Shown here piece by piece: positions 1 to 7,479 of a stretch of DNA of 64,000 nucleotides. The notes below the pieces were generated by a model. That model worked only from the letters and a program-made list of their open reading frames with translations. It was not told the origin of the DNA and searched no databases. This stretch comes from Pelagibius sp037652055 (GTDB taxonomy: Bacteria; Pseudomonadota; Alphaproteobacteria; Kiloniellales; Kiloniellaceae), in NCBI RefSeq assembly GCF_037652055.1, contig NZ_JBBKAH010000013.1, positions 62,001 through 126,000 on the forward strand. Direction: 5' to 3'. Position 1 is the stretch's first letter. Each line of letters begins with the position of its first letter. The position numbers were made by a program, and so were the translations under genes.

Positions 1-1
1 G

Positions 2-97
2 GCCGGCATCGCGCAGATCCTCTTCTTCATCTTCCTGGTGCTGCTGGTCGTCTCACTCATCATGCATCTTGTGCGCGGCCGCCGCGGCTCCATGTAG
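2..97 (+). CDS. DUF1328 family small membrane protein (3' end only)
   Basis: Only the last 31 codons lie in the window. The reading frame encodes a hydrophobic helix (ILFFIFLVLLVVSLIM) followed by a basic tail (HLVRGRRGSM) and a TAG stop. This is the typical C-terminus of DUF1328 (YtjA-like) proteins of about 55-60 residues with two membrane helices. Such proteins are common in proteobacterial stress regulons, which fits the following genes. The start is outside the window, so length and promoter cannot be judged. Confidence 0.7.
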   Translation, partial: AGIAQILFFIFLVLLVVSLIMHLVRGRRGSM

Positions 98-383
98 CCC
101 GCGTCCCCAGCACCAGGCGTGCCGCCCCTCGGTCCGCGTTGCGGCCGTGGGGCCGGCACACGCCTGCATCCCTTCGTAGTCCTCCGCTTAAAGCTCACAT
201 CGAACCGGCGGCGCGGCAATCTTCGCCCGCCGCCTTATCCTATGTTGCAGCGGCCGTCACCCGAGCCGGCTAGTCTGGGCAATCGCTGAAGTTGCACAGA
301 CTGGCGGCATCCCTGCCGCCTTTCCCCGTTTGAGGAAGGCTTTCCCAGTGACGAAGATGCCAACAAGGCGCGTCCTGCCGCCC

Positions 384-746
384 ATGCTGCGTGTGCTGAT
401 CGTCGAGGACAATATGATCATCGCCCTCGATGCCGAAGACATGCTGACGCGCAATGGCGCCGCGGGTGTCGACATCGCCGGCAGCAGCGCCGAGGCTCTG
501 CGTATGCTCGCAGATCCCTCCTACAGCTTCGCGGTGGTCGATCTTCGGCTGCCCAACGCCGAGAGCCTTGCGATTGCATGGCGGCTGCAAGAGTTGGGTA
601 TCCCTTTCATCTTTTCCGTCGGCTATGGGGAGCAAGTGATCAATCCGCCGGCATTTCCGGCGGTGCCCGTCGTCGGCAAGCCTTTCAGCGAGTCCTACCT
701 GATGGCGCGCCTCGCCGACCTGCTGGAGGCTGAGGGCAGGCCCTAA
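384..746 (+). CDS. single-domain response regulator (receiver only)
   Basis: A 120-residue receiver domain with no output domain. It has the acidic pocket (IVED, Glu8/Asp9), the phospho-acceptor Asp53 in VVDLRLP and the conserved Lys in VGKPF. I chose the ATG at 384 because the receiver fold begins there; an upstream in-frame ATG at 330 would add 18 residues unlike a receiver. Stand-alone receivers act as phosphate shuttles or bind partner proteins. No cognate kinase is adjacent. The stop overlaps the stop of the convergent Crp/Fnr gene (shared bases 743-746), so the two transcripts converge. The exact partner is unknown. Confidence 0.85.
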   Translation: MLRVLIVEDNMIIALDAEDMLTRNGAAGVDIAGSSAEALRMLADPSYSFAVVDLRLPNAESLAIAWRLQELGIPFIFSVGYGEQVINPPAFPAVPVVGKPFSESYLMARLADLLEAEGRP

Positions 747-1519
747 AGAGCGGCAGCCGCCGAGATCGCCGTCTCGGTCTTGCGCGGCAAGGGCTGGGCG
801 TCGAGGTAGTGCGGAGAAAACTCGGCGGCGCTGACCAGGGCCTCCAGGTCCTCGATGACCACGCGGTCGCCGCAGATCCGGAGCAAGCCGTTTTCACGCA
901 GGCGGCGCAGAGTGCGGTTCACGTGCACGATACTGAGGCCCAGGGTATCCGCCAGGATCTCCTGGGTCAGCGGCAGTTCGAACGAGTTCAGCCCGGCCTC
1001 GTCAACCAGGCGCAATCGGTGCAGCAGCTCCACGATGATGTGCCCGGTGCGCTCGTAGGCGCTACGCCGGCCGATGCGCACGACCTGCTCCGCCAGGATC
1101 GCCTCGTCGCGCCCGGCGCACCAGGCGACCGCTGCACCGAGGCGTGGACAATTTCCGAACAGATCGACCAGGAAAGCCGGTTCGACAGGGTGCAACTCCA
1201 GGTCTGTCAGTGCGGCGACGGAATGATCCGCCACCTCGAAAAGCGGCGAGAACAGCCCGATGAAATCACCCGGCAGCACGAAATTGAGGATCTGGCGTCG
1301 CCCGTCGGACAGCGTCTTGAAGCGGATGGCCCACCCCTGCTTGACGATGTAGCTGTAACCGTAGGGCTCGCCATCGTGGACGAACTCCGTGCCTTCCGGC
1401 ACGGCCTTCACCCGCTTCTGCATGGCCTCCAGGCAATCGATCTCCGCGTTGCTGAGCTTGATCACAGAACTCAACTTGCGCCCGAGAGCGCCATGGGCCT
1501 TCTCAGTCTTCAATGCCAT
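743..1519 (-). CDS. Crp/Fnr family transcriptional regulator
   Basis: A 258-residue protein from the ATG at 1519. The N-terminal half is a cyclic-nucleotide-binding-like beta roll (IVKQGWAIRF, GRRQILNFVLPGDFIGL). The C-terminal half is a Crp winged helix (LPLTQEILADTLGLSIVHVN, then RTLRRLRENGLL). There is no FNR-type N-terminal cysteine cluster, so an iron-sulfur sensor is unlikely and the ligand is unknown. A further 20 residues upstream of 1519 are open but lack family similarity. An EcfG-type promoter lies at 1595-1619 on the same strand, about 75 bp before the start, so I infer induction in the general stress response. Confidence 0.88.
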   Translation of the reverse strand: MALKTEKAHGALGRKLSSVIKLSNAEIDCLEAMQKRVKAVPEGTEFVHDGEPYGYSYIVKQGWAIRFKTLSDGRRQILNFVLPGDFIGLFSPLFEVADHSVAALTDLELHPVEPAFLVDLFGNCPRLGAAVAWCAGRDEAILAEQVVRIGRRSAYERTGHIIVELLHRLRLVDEAGLNSFELPLTQEILADTLGLSIVHVNRTLRRLRENGLLRICGDRVVIEDLEALVSAAEFSPHYLDAQPLPRKTETAISAAAAL

Positions 1520-1594
1520 CGTCGTCCCCACTCTCCATCCCTCCGTCCGCCACTGGCGGCCGCGATTTATGCAGCACACAGAAGCCGATTATTA

Positions 1595-1619
1595 AACGCA
1601 CGAACCGCCCAACGGTTCC
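1595..1619 (-). promoter_or_regulatory. EcfG-type promoter of the Crp/Fnr gene
   Basis: On the minus strand GGAAC, a 16-bp spacer and cGTT. This matches the alphaproteobacterial general stress (EcfG/SigT) promoter exactly. The predicted transcript starts about 70 bp upstream of the ATG at 1519. Confidence 0.7.
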
Positions 1620-1760
1620 AGCGCGTACGCTTCTTTTCCGCATCTTAGCCTAGGTTAAGAGGTGACCGTAAACAGACTGCCATGATGAGGTTTGCCGCAA
1701 TGCGTAGCGCAAGGGCGGCCGCACAGCCTTCACGGCAAGCGCTAGGAGGGCCATCGCCCC

Positions 1761-2093
1761 ATGAGCAAGTATCCTGCGACCAAATCCCCTGCGATCGAGC
1801 GTCCTGCCACCGATCGCCGCAAGCTGCCGGAAACACAGACGGCTGCTCTCGCCGCGCTGTCGATCAGTGAATCGCTCATTCTGACGCTGGTGGAAACCGG
1901 CGCGCTTGAAGCGCAGGCGGCGCGCCGCTGTCTGCTGGACGCCGCCGCCGGCTTCGACACCGGCGCCGCGCCTCGCGAAATCCGCGGTCAGACTGCCGCC
2001 CTGATCGACAGCCTGTTGCAGCAGATCGACGCGGTCTCCCCCACCGAAGTATCAGGCGAGGACCAGGACGGCGATGTCCTGCTGCCCCGCTAG
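1761..2093 (+). CDS. hypothetical protein, 110 aa
   Basis: I do not recognise this protein. It begins at an ATG preceded by a strong Shine-Dalgarno AGGAGGG at 1744-1750. It has no signal peptide or membrane segment. The middle (about residues 30-85) is alanine-rich and predicted helical (TAALAALSISESLILTLVE), and the C-terminus is acidic. It lies between the Crp/Fnr regulator and the entericidin-like lipoprotein in a cluster of small stress genes, so a stress role is possible but unproven. Confidence 0.65.
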   Translation: MSKYPATKSPAIERPATDRRKLPETQTAALAALSISESLILTLVETGALEAQAARRCLLDAAAGFDTGAAPREIRGQTAALIDSLLQQIDAVSPTEVSGEDQDGDVLLPR

Positions 2094-2115
2094 GCGCCGC
2101 GCCACCTGCAACGAG

Positions 2116-2141
2116 GGAACCTTTGCCCGCGCTCTCGTGTT
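2116..2141 (+). promoter_or_regulatory. EcfG-type promoter before the entericidin-like gene
   Basis: GGAAC at 2116-2120, a 17-bp spacer and tGTT at 2138-2141. It is one base off the cGTT consensus. It is placed about 60 bp before the ATG at 2200 and would drive the three small genes that follow. Confidence 0.6.
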
Positions 2142-2199
2142 TCCATGCCAGAAGCCTCCCCCGTGCGGGAGACAGCCGACAAAGCAATGGAGAGTTGAT

Positions 2200-2367
2200 A
2201 TGAGCACGCTTTTCGACGGCCTGCGCCGCAATGGCCATAGAGCCTTGCTGGCGGTGATGGTGGCCACTTTCTCCGCCGCAGCGCTTTCAGCCTGCAACAC
2301 TGTCGAAGGTGCCGGGCAGGACATCGAAAACGCCGGCGAAGCCATCGAAGACAGCGCCAACGATTGA
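2200..2367 (+). CDS. entericidin A/B family lipoprotein
   Basis: A 55-residue protein with a short signal sequence, a lipobox ALSAC (Cys about residue 31) and an acidic mature tail (NTVEGAGQDIENAGEAIED), the hallmark of entericidin A/B small lipoproteins. It is probably anchored in the inner or outer membrane after lipidation. In Escherichia coli entericidins form an antidote/toxin pair tied to stationary phase; in alphaproteobacteria single copies are common in stress regulons. The ATG at 2200 follows a GGAGAG site and an EcfG-type promoter. A related acidic lipoprotein is encoded at 2632, so the two may work together. Confidence 0.85.
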   Translation: MSTLFDGLRRNGHRALLAVMVATFSAAALSACNTVEGAGQDIENAGEAIEDSAND

Positions 2368-2411
2368 TCGATCGGCTTAGCGCTCGCTGTTTCAGATCGG
2401 AGGACTACGAG

Positions 2412-2600
2412 ATGACCGATAAGAACGAAGGCGAAGGCAATCGCACCGCCGCTCGCCGTTACAACAAGGACACCACCGAATTCGTCGAGTCCGGCAAGGT
2501 CGACGCCAACGCCAAAAAGGCGCGAAAGGCCGTCGAAGGCAAGGAAAACGAAGAGCTCAAGCGTGCCGAGAAGGCCGGCCTGAAGCCAGGCCGCCACTGA
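2412..2600 (+). CDS. small hydrophilic conserved hypothetical protein, 62 aa
   Basis: A very polar, lysine- and glutamate-rich protein beginning MTDKNEGEGNRTAARRYN, with no signal peptide or membrane helix and predicted helical throughout. I recall similar NEGEGNRTAA proteins as uncharacterised small proteins of alpha- and betaproteobacteria, but no function is established. The ATG at 2412 has a GGAGGA site 7 bases before it. It lies 44 bp after the entericidin gene and 31 bp before the next lipoprotein, so it is likely part of the same stress transcript. Confidence 0.75.
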   Translation: MTDKNEGEGNRTAARRYNKDTTEFVESGKVDANAKKARKAVEGKENEELKRAEKAGLKPGRH

Positions 2601-2631
2601 GCCAACATTTACCCGGAGCATGAGAAATAGA

Positions 2632-2817
2632 ATGAGCAAGACGATACAGAGGACTGCGGCCGCGACGGCGCTGGCTTTCGTTGCCGCCCTCACCCTTTCC
2701 GCCTGTGAAGAGGAAGGCCCCGCCGAGCAGGTGGGCGAGTCGATCGACAACTCGGTTGAAGAGCTTGGCGACGCGGTCGAGGAGGCGGGCGACGACGTGA
2801 AGGATGCGACCAACTGA
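2632..2817 (+). CDS. small acidic lipoprotein, entericidin-like
   Basis: A 61-residue lipoprotein: basic start (MSKTIQR), hydrophobic stretch, lipobox LSAC, then a strongly acidic mature part (EEEGPAEQVGESIDNSVEE) resembling the gene at 2200. An alternative ATG at 2620 adds four residues but leaves only one base after the GGAG, so 2632 is preferred. It is the last gene of the three-gene small-protein transcript and is followed at once by a strong hairpin terminator. Confidence 0.75.
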   Translation: MSKTIQRTAAATALAFVAALTLSACEEEGPAEQVGESIDNSVEELGDAVEEAGDDVKDATN

Positions 2818-2846
2818 TGCGAGCCAACAGGCTGGCGTAGCAATCG

Positions 2847-2873
2847 AAAAAGGCGGCTCTGCCGCCTTTTTTT
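2847..2873 (+). terminator. rho-independent terminator after the lipoprotein transcript
   Basis: An 11-bp perfect stem (AAAAAGGCGGC / GCCGCCTTTTT) with a 3-base loop and a run of seven T. It ends the plus-strand transcript; the A-rich left arm means it could also work on the minus strand. Confidence 0.85.
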
Positions 2874-2894
2874 GTGTCCTGCCGAAAGAAAGAA

Positions 2895-2918
2895 GGGCGA
2901 CCGCGGCTGCGGTCGCCC
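2895..2918 (-). terminator. rho-independent terminator of csbD
   Basis: A 10-bp perfect stem (GGGCGACCGC / GCGGTCGCCC) with a 4-base loop, 17 bp after the csbD stop. On the minus strand it is followed by a T-rich stretch. Confidence 0.75.
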
Positions 2919-2934
2919 AAAACCTTGTTGGCGC

Positions 2935-3153
2935 TTACTGCTTCTTGGGAGCATCCATTACGCCGCTCGCCCAGCGGTCAGCCTCCTTCTCCGCTTCCTC
3001 GCGGGCAAGGCCATAGTGCTCCTGCAGGCGCCCGACAAGCTGCTCGCGGCTGCCAGCCACCACGTCCAGTTCGTCGTTCGTGAGGCGACCCCACTTCTCC
3101 TGCGCCTTGCCTTTCAGCTGTTTCCAGTTTCCTTCGACCTGGTCCCAGTTCAT
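2935..3153 (-). CDS. CsbD family stress protein
   Basis: A 72-residue protein opening MNWDQVEGNWKQLKGKAQEKWG, the CsbD signature, followed by NDELDVVAGSREQLVGRLQ. CsbD-like proteins are small, hydrophilic and among the most strongly stress-induced proteins of many bacteria, but their biochemical role is unknown. Length and start (with GGAGAT upstream) fit the family. An EcfG-type promoter lies 36-61 bp upstream, and a terminator follows, so this is a single-gene stress transcript. Confidence 0.93.
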   Translation of the reverse strand: MNWDQVEGNWKQLKGKAQEKWGRLTNDELDVVAGSREQLVGRLQEHYGLAREEAEKEADRWASGVMDAPKKQ

Positions 3154-3188
3154 TGCATATCTCCATTCATTTTGGGTGATGTAAGAAC

Positions 3189-3214
3189 AACGCCGAGCAG
3201 CACTGCGCGGTTCC
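3189..3214 (-). promoter_or_regulatory. EcfG-type promoter of csbD
   Basis: Minus-strand GGAAC, 17-bp spacer, cGTT, all consensus bases, just upstream of the csbD start at 3153. Confidence 0.75.
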
Positions 3215-3268
3215 GCCTTGCTCCGTTACCGGCCGGCGATGTCACAGAGCGTCCCCGCGGACATAACG

Positions 3269-3296
3269 AAGGCGCGCCGCTTGCGCGGCGCGCCTT
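3269..3296 (-). terminator. rho-independent terminator
   Basis: A 12-bp perfect stem (AAGGCGCGCCGC / GCGGCGCGCCTT) with a 4-base loop, 25 bp after the stop of the gene ending at 3322. Confidence 0.7.
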
Positions 3297-3321
3297 TTCG
3301 CTAGGACCCATCGGGTCCGAC

Positions 3322-3735
3322 TCAACCGTCGTTGGGAGTCAGCACCGCCTCGGCCTGCTCGATCGCCTCAAGACATGCCTGCTCGTCGCCGCTGCCCCGC
3401 GCGTCGCGCGCTTCATCGAGGTGGGTCAGCACCGCCGACTTGTCCTTCTCGTTGGTGAACCATTGCTCGCGTGGCGTCGCGGGTCCACCCTCCTGGTAGA
3501 CAGTCGTGCCGCCATCCTCCTGCACAGCCCCGCCGTTCTTCACCATTTCCTCCGTCGCGGCTTCCTCGCCGCCGGGAACGGCGGGCGCCTGTTCGGCTGC
3601 GGCGGCGGTGCCTTCCGGGTTTTCGAGGATCGCGGGATGGCTTTCAACCGCCTCAATGCGTTGGGCACAGTCGGCGTAGGCAGGCAGCGGCAACACGAGG
3701 GCGGCTGCCGCCAGCAGGCAAGGCAAGCGGGACAT
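3322..3735 (-). CDS. secreted hypothetical protein, 137 aa
   Basis: I do not recognise a family. A clear Sec signal peptide (MSRLPCLLAAAALVLPLPAYA) with an AYA cleavage site is followed by a glutamate- and alanine-rich mature protein with two cysteines (after cleavage: DCAQR near the start and DEQACLEAIEQ near the end) that could form a disulfide. The C-terminal third (HLDEARDARGSGDEQACLEA) is predicted helical. It has its own EcfG-type promoter and terminator, so it is probably a periplasmic stress protein. Confidence 0.75.
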   Translation of the reverse strand: MSRLPCLLAAAALVLPLPAYADCAQRIEAVESHPAILENPEGTAAAAEQAPAVPGGEEAATEEMVKNGGAVQEDGGTTVYQEGGPATPREQWFTNEKDKSAVLTHLDEARDARGSGDEQACLEAIEQAEAVLTPNDG

Positions 3736-3774
3736 CTGAGGTCCTCCTTTGAAGGGATTACGTATCGGCTGGAC

Positions 3775-3800
3775 AACGTCCCTCGATGAGCGAGGGTTCC
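3775..3800 (-). promoter_or_regulatory. EcfG-type promoter of the secreted stress protein
   Basis: Minus-strand GGAAC, 17-bp spacer, cGTT, 40-65 bp upstream of the ATG at 3735. Confidence 0.72.
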
Positions 3801-3821
3801 CGGAGGCCGCCGTGGCGCGGC

Positions 3822-5138
3822 TCAGGCGCTGCGCCTGTCGGAAATGTCGCGCGCCTCGGCGACCAGGCGGGCGAGCGCCTGCCGGTCGGCGTCGAGCAGC
3901 AGTTTTTCCATGCCGAAGGCCTCTGCGCGCCGGGCTTCGTCCATGATGTCCTCGAGGTAGCAGGGCGCCGCGGACTCGGCCAGGTCCTTCAGCACACCGG
4001 CGATCGCGCAGATGACCTCGGCATGGCTTGCACCGTCGCGCATCACAGGCCGAAAGGCGCGCTCCAGCATGGCCGCAAAGCCAGGCCGCGTGAACTCGAC
4101 ACGCCCGTCCGGGCTCTGCGACGGCGGATAATCGCCGGGCGGCCGCTCCCCCGCTATGGCGAGGAGGCTACCCAAGTGCTCAATGCAGGCGAGCGCCGAC
4201 TGCGGATCATTGATGCCGGGCGACAGGGCGCGGCAGGCGACCTCCGCCAGTAGTTCGAAGCCGAGGCGCGGGTCGCCCTCGTGGCTGCGCTCGAAGCCGA
4301 CGACGGCCGTCCCCTGGAGGGAGGCGCGCGCCTCGTCGTCGGATACCTTGCCGGTCACCGTCATCAGGCGGCGGTGCGGATGCACGAAGTCGCCTTCCTG
4401 GACGCAGAGCCGCACGAAGAGGTCGTGCTCGCAGGCAAGGTTGTGCAGTGTTTCGCTGTCGATCAGCTGGACGTAGCCGGTGCCCGACGGCCGGATCACC
4501 ATTTCGCTGGCTGCACCCGGCGTGGCCGGCTCGCAGGCCGCCGACGGCGCGGCATCCAGATAGGTCTCCAGCACGCTGCGTGCCTGGCGGTGGATGCTGT
4601 GAATAATCCGGTTGACCTTCAGGATCTCGGCGACGTGGTGAATCCACTGCACCAGGTAGCGCACGGCGTTCATCGCCAAGAGCAGGGCGCAGAGAAACGT
4701 CATGGTGACACCAGGCCCGGTGACCATGTGAAAGCCGAACAGCAGCAGGGCGGCCAGGGAGAAGACGAAGGTGGCGAGGAAGGTCCCTAGGGCGTTCTGC
4801 GTGACCGGGTCGGCCATGATTTCCGGGACCGCACGTGGCGACACCTGGCCGGCAGCGAGGCTCAGCACCAGCATCAGCACCGAAAGGGTGACGGTGGCCA
4901 CTGTGAGCATACTGCCGGCCAGCAGCTTCAGCAGTTCTTCCACCGTCTCCCGTTCGACATCGGGCAGCCATGTCAAGGTGTCCTTGGGTAGGAAGCCGTC
5001 GACCGTGGCCACCAGCAAGGCGACCAGGGCGGCAGCGATGCAGTAGGCACCGGGACGAAACCACAGGGCGGTGCGGACCGCCCGAATCTCGTTCTTCAGG
5101 ACCGGAAAAAATGCTTCACCCGAACCGGCGACCGCCAT
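3822..5138 (-). CDS. DUF2254 family membrane protein
   Basis: A 438-residue protein with about four membrane helices in the first 180 residues (for example CIAAALVALLVATVDGFL and MLTVATVTLSVLMLVLSLAA) and a soluble C-terminal half. The motifs LAAGQVSPRAVPEIM and LGTFLATFVFSLAALLLF are the DUF2254 core, where most members have SSQFSPR and LGTFLGTFVY. Function is unknown; family members are inner-membrane proteins. The gene is divergent from the AI-2E-family permease and shares with it an unusual face-to-face EcfG-type promoter pair at 5227-5253, so both are likely general-stress genes. Confidence 0.88.
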   Translation of the reverse strand: MAVAGSGEAFFPVLKNEIRAVRTALWFRPGAYCIAAALVALLVATVDGFLPKDTLTWLPDVERETVEELLKLLAGSMLTVATVTLSVLMLVLSLAAGQVSPRAVPEIMADPVTQNALGTFLATFVFSLAALLLFGFHMVTGPGVTMTFLCALLLAMNAVRYLVQWIHHVAEILKVNRIIHSIHRQARSVLETYLDAAPSAACEPATPGAASEMVIRPSGTGYVQLIDSETLHNLACEHDLFVRLCVQEGDFVHPHRRLMTVTGKVSDDEARASLQGTAVVGFERSHEGDPRLGFELLAEVACRALSPGINDPQSALACIEHLGSLLAIAGERPPGDYPPSQSPDGRVEFTRPGFAAMLERAFRPVMRDGASHAEVICAIAGVLKDLAESAAPCYLEDIMDEARRAEAFGMEKLLLDADRQALARLVAEARDISDRRSA

Positions 5139-5226
5139 CGGCTGCTCCCCCTCGTCTGACGTTTGCCCACAGGAAACGGCTCGGGCCCGGCTTCCCCCAG
5201 GCCTTGCGTTTAGGCAATTCCTGGAA

Positions 5227-5253
5227 GGAACGAATGGACCGCTGGAAAGTTCC
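5227..5253. promoter_or_regulatory. overlapping divergent EcfG-type promoters
   Basis: The 27-bp element has GGAAC at its left end and GTTCC at its right end. Read on the minus strand it is GGAAC-N16-cGTT, an exact consensus directed at the DUF2254 gene. Read on the plus strand it is GGAAC-N16-aGTT, directed at the permease gene. The -35 of each promoter overlaps the -10 of the other. Confidence 0.65.
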
Positions 5254-5334
5254 TATAAGGCCGGCGTGACGCTTTCCGCCGGTTGCCGATCCGCCGGGCC
5301 CGGCCCGGTCGCCAAAGGGGGAGTTCTCGGGATC

Positions 5335-6453
5335 ATGGTCATGTCTGACGGACCGGCGCCAAGCGGCGACAACCGCGCCCTCACGGTCGCAATGGTCACC
5401 GTTGCCGCGCTGGCTGTACTGGCAGCCCTCTACTTCGCCCGAACGCTCTTCATCCCGATCACCGTGGCCTGCGTGCTGGCGCTGGTGCTGGCCCCCATCG
5501 TGCGCCTGCTGAGCAAGCTGGGCCTGCCGCGGACCCTCGCCTCCGCCGTCGTGGTCCTGACCTGCTGCGGGTTGGCCGCCGCCATTCTCTTCCGCCTGTC
5601 GGCGCCGGCCGCCGAGTGGCTCGCCCGCCTGCCTGAGGCCGTGATCCGCCTGCGCTACACCTTCAGCGAGGTCGTCGGAGCCATCCAGGACGTCCGAGAA
5701 ATCACCCAGGACATGGCGCGCCTGTCGCCGGGTGAGGAGGCCAGTGAGGTCGTCATCCAGGGCCCTGATCTGGCGCAGATTTTCCTCACCAACACAGGCC
5801 AGTTGGTGACCATCGTGGTGGTCGCCGCGATCCTGCTGTTCTTCCTGCTTGCCAACGGCTACCTCTTCCTGCTGAAGACGGTCCACATCCTGCCGACGCT
5901 GCGCGAGAAGAAGCGCGCCGTCGAGATCGGTCGCGACCTCCAGGTCGAGGTCTCGCGCTACCTCTTGACCATCACGCTCATCAATGTCGGCCTGGGCTGC
6001 GTTACCGCCGCCACCATGGCCGCGTTCTCCATGCCCAATCCGCTGCTGTGGGGCGTGATGGCAGCGACGCTGAACTTCATACCCTATGTCGGTGCGATCC
6101 TGACCGCCGCGGCGATCCTGCTGGCGGCGGTGCTGACTTTCCTGTCGCCGGTCGAGATCTTCCTGCCGCCGCTCGCCTTCATCGTGCTGACCGCCCTGGA
6201 AGGCAATGTCGTCACCCCCGCGGTGGTCGGCCGGCGCCTGACCCTCAATCCGGTCATTGTCTTCGTCTGCCTGCTGTTCTGGGGCTGGCTGTGGGGCGTT
6301 GCCGGCCTGCTCATCGCCGTCCCCTTGCTGGTCGTCTTCAAGATCCTCTGCGACCACATCGAGCCGCTGCAGGTGGTCGGCGAGTACCTCAGTTCGCTGC
6401 AGCCCACGCCCGCCAGTCCCTCCACGGACGAAAAGCCCGTCGGCAACAGCTGA
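5335..6453 (+). CDS. AI-2E family (PerM/DUF20) transporter
   Basis: A 372-residue polytopic protein. After a short cytoplasmic start there are paired helices (VTVAALAVLAALYFARTLF, ITVACVLALVLAPIVRLLSK), a central amphipathic loop and a C-terminal helix block with the family motif NFIPYVGAILTAAAILLAAV and GNVVTPAVVGRRLTLNPVIVF. The family includes E. coli TqsA/YdiK; substrates of most members are unknown, and some are proposed cation/proton antiporters. The start at ATG 5335 (or 5341) follows GGGGGAG; the frame is open further upstream but not protein-like. It is divergent from the DUF2254 gene. Confidence 0.9.
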   Translation: MVMSDGPAPSGDNRALTVAMVTVAALAVLAALYFARTLFIPITVACVLALVLAPIVRLLSKLGLPRTLASAVVVLTCCGLAAAILFRLSAPAAEWLARLPEAVIRLRYTFSEVVGAIQDVREITQDMARLSPGEEASEVVIQGPDLAQIFLTNTGQLVTIVVVAAILLFFLLANGYLFLLKTVHILPTLREKKRAVEIGRDLQVEVSRYLLTITLINVGLGCVTAATMAAFSMPNPLLWGVMAATLNFIPYVGAILTAAAILLAAVLTFLSPVEIFLPPLAFIVLTALEGNVVTPAVVGRRLTLNPVIVFVCLLFWGWLWGVAGLLIAVPLLVVFKILCDHIEPLQVVGEYLSSLQPTPASPSTDEKPVGNS

Positions 6454-6487
6454 CCGGTGTAACCCAGCCCAGACCCGGCCAAAGAAA

Positions 6488-6518
6488 ACCCGCCGCTGCC
6501 GGCAAGGCAGCGGCGGGT
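6488..6518 (-). terminator. terminator downstream of the DUF3618 cluster
   Basis: A 13-bp perfect stem (ACCCGCCGCTGCC / GGCAGCGGCGGGT) with a 5-base loop. On the minus strand it is followed by TTTTCTTT, so it ends minus-strand transcription of the tiny gene at 6547-6621. It may also slow plus-strand transcription from the permease. Confidence 0.75.
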
Positions 6519-6546
6519 CGGGCCCGTATCCGATGGGGTCAGGCGG

Positions 6547-6621
6547 TCAGGCGAGGCCGAGGAACGACAGCAGCGCCAGCACCACCACCACGACACCGAT
6601 AATGTAGAAAATATTGTACAC
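6547..6621 (-). CDS. 24-residue single-helix membrane microprotein
   Basis: A GTG-initiated frame encoding 24 residues: VYNIFYIIG, a run of valines and leucines, then LLSFLGLA and TGA. It would be one transmembrane helix with almost no soluble part. Support comes from a strong ribosome site GGAGGAG ending 8 bases before the GTG, a terminator 28 bp after the stop, and position behind the DUF3618 operon on the same strand. No function can be given. It could regulate a membrane protein, as many such microproteins do, but that is conjecture. Confidence 0.6.
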   Translation of the reverse strand: MYNIFYIIGVVVVVLALLSFLGLA

Positions 6622-6705
6622 GGGAGAGTACTCCTCCAGCTGTCGTCGGGACTAAAACGGGTGGCGGCGGAGAGGCTCGGCCTCTCCGCCGCTGCGCCGT
6701 CACGA

Positions 6706-7467
6706 TCAGCTGATGGTGCCGGACCGGCCGGCGCCGGCAGCCTTTGCCACCTCGTCCGCGTCGCGCTGCAGCGAGTCAGCGTCCGGCGCCTTGGCGGCAG
6801 CCGTGTCCTTGGCTTTCTTGACCGCGGCCTTGGCGGCCTCCTGGACCTTGCGGCCCTCCTTCACGGCGGCGTCCTTGGCGGCCCGCTTCACCTGGTCGCT
6901 GCGTTCGCCGAAGGTGCGGTCCTCACGGCCCGAGCGCGGCAGCGAGGCAGCCACGGCGGCACCCAGGGCGACGCCTGCGGCGGCGACCAGGATCGGGTGG
7001 TCATGCACGAAGCGTCCCGTGCTCTCCTTGGCACGCTCCGCCTGGCGGCGCGCCTGGCGGCCCACCTTGCCGGCGCGCTCGCGCACATCGTCGCGCACCG
7101 CCGCCGCCCGTTCGCGTAACCTCTGCCCCGTCGAACCTTCGGCACTGGTGAGGTCATCGTAGTCATCGTAATCATCGTAATCATCGTAGTCGTCATAATA
7201 GTCCGCCTGCCGCTTGGCCCTGGCGTTGAGGGCCAGCCACAGGATGCCGGCACCGATCATCGCTGCCGGCACGGGATTGTCGCGCACAGTCCGCCCGATT
7301 CCGCCGGCGATGGCGCCGCCGTTGCTACGGGCGAAATCGACGACATTGTCGACTACCTCGCCCGGTGAGAGGCGCTGCTGGATGCGCTCGATCTTGTCGT
7401 CGATGCTGCGTCGGGTCGAATGGATCTCGTTCTCGATGTTATCGGTCCCGGGAGTGGTCTTCACCAT
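6706..7467 (-). CDS. DUF3618 family membrane-anchored protein with YDD repeat
   Basis: A 253-residue protein. Residues about 10-50 are the DUF3618 segment (ENEIHSTRRSIDDKIERIQQRLSPGEVVD). A hydrophobic segment follows (PVPAAMIGAGILWLALNA), then an acidic tandem repeat of Tyr-Asp-Asp, a basic coiled region, a second hydrophobic segment (HPILVAAAGVALGAAVAASL) and a Lys/Ala-rich tail. DUF3618 proteins are found with phage-holin-like proteins in stress operons of alphaproteobacteria; the role is unknown, possibly envelope-related. It is the third gene of the operon starting at 8351. Confidence 0.85.
   Translation of the reverse strand: MVKTTPGTDNIENEIHSTRRSIDDKIERIQQRLSPGEVVDNVVDFARSNGGAIAGGIGRTVRDNPVPAAMIGAGILWLALNARAKRQADYYDDYDDYDDYDDYDDLTSAEGSTGQRLRERAAAVRDDVRERAGKVGRQARRQAERAKESTGRFVHDHPILVAAAGVALGAAVAASLPRSGREDRTFGERSDQVKRAAKDAAVKEGRKVQEAAKAAVKKAKDTAAAKAPDADSLQRDADEVAKAAGAGRSGTIS
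7153..7197 (-). repeat. five tandem 9-bp units encoding Tyr-Asp-Asp repeats
   Basis: Five successive 9-mers (GTCATCGTA, GTCATCGTA, ATCATCGTA, ATCATCGTA, GTCGTCATA on the plus strand) inside the DUF3618 gene. They encode an acidic YDD run. Copy number in such arrays may vary between strains by slippage, always in frame. Confidence 0.9.
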
Positions 7468-7479
7468 TTCAGAGTCTCC

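Noticed and set aside
7153..7197. Short direct repeats considered as a CRISPR-like array
   Set aside because: Units are 9 bp without spacers, in frame in a coding region and encode YDD repeats.
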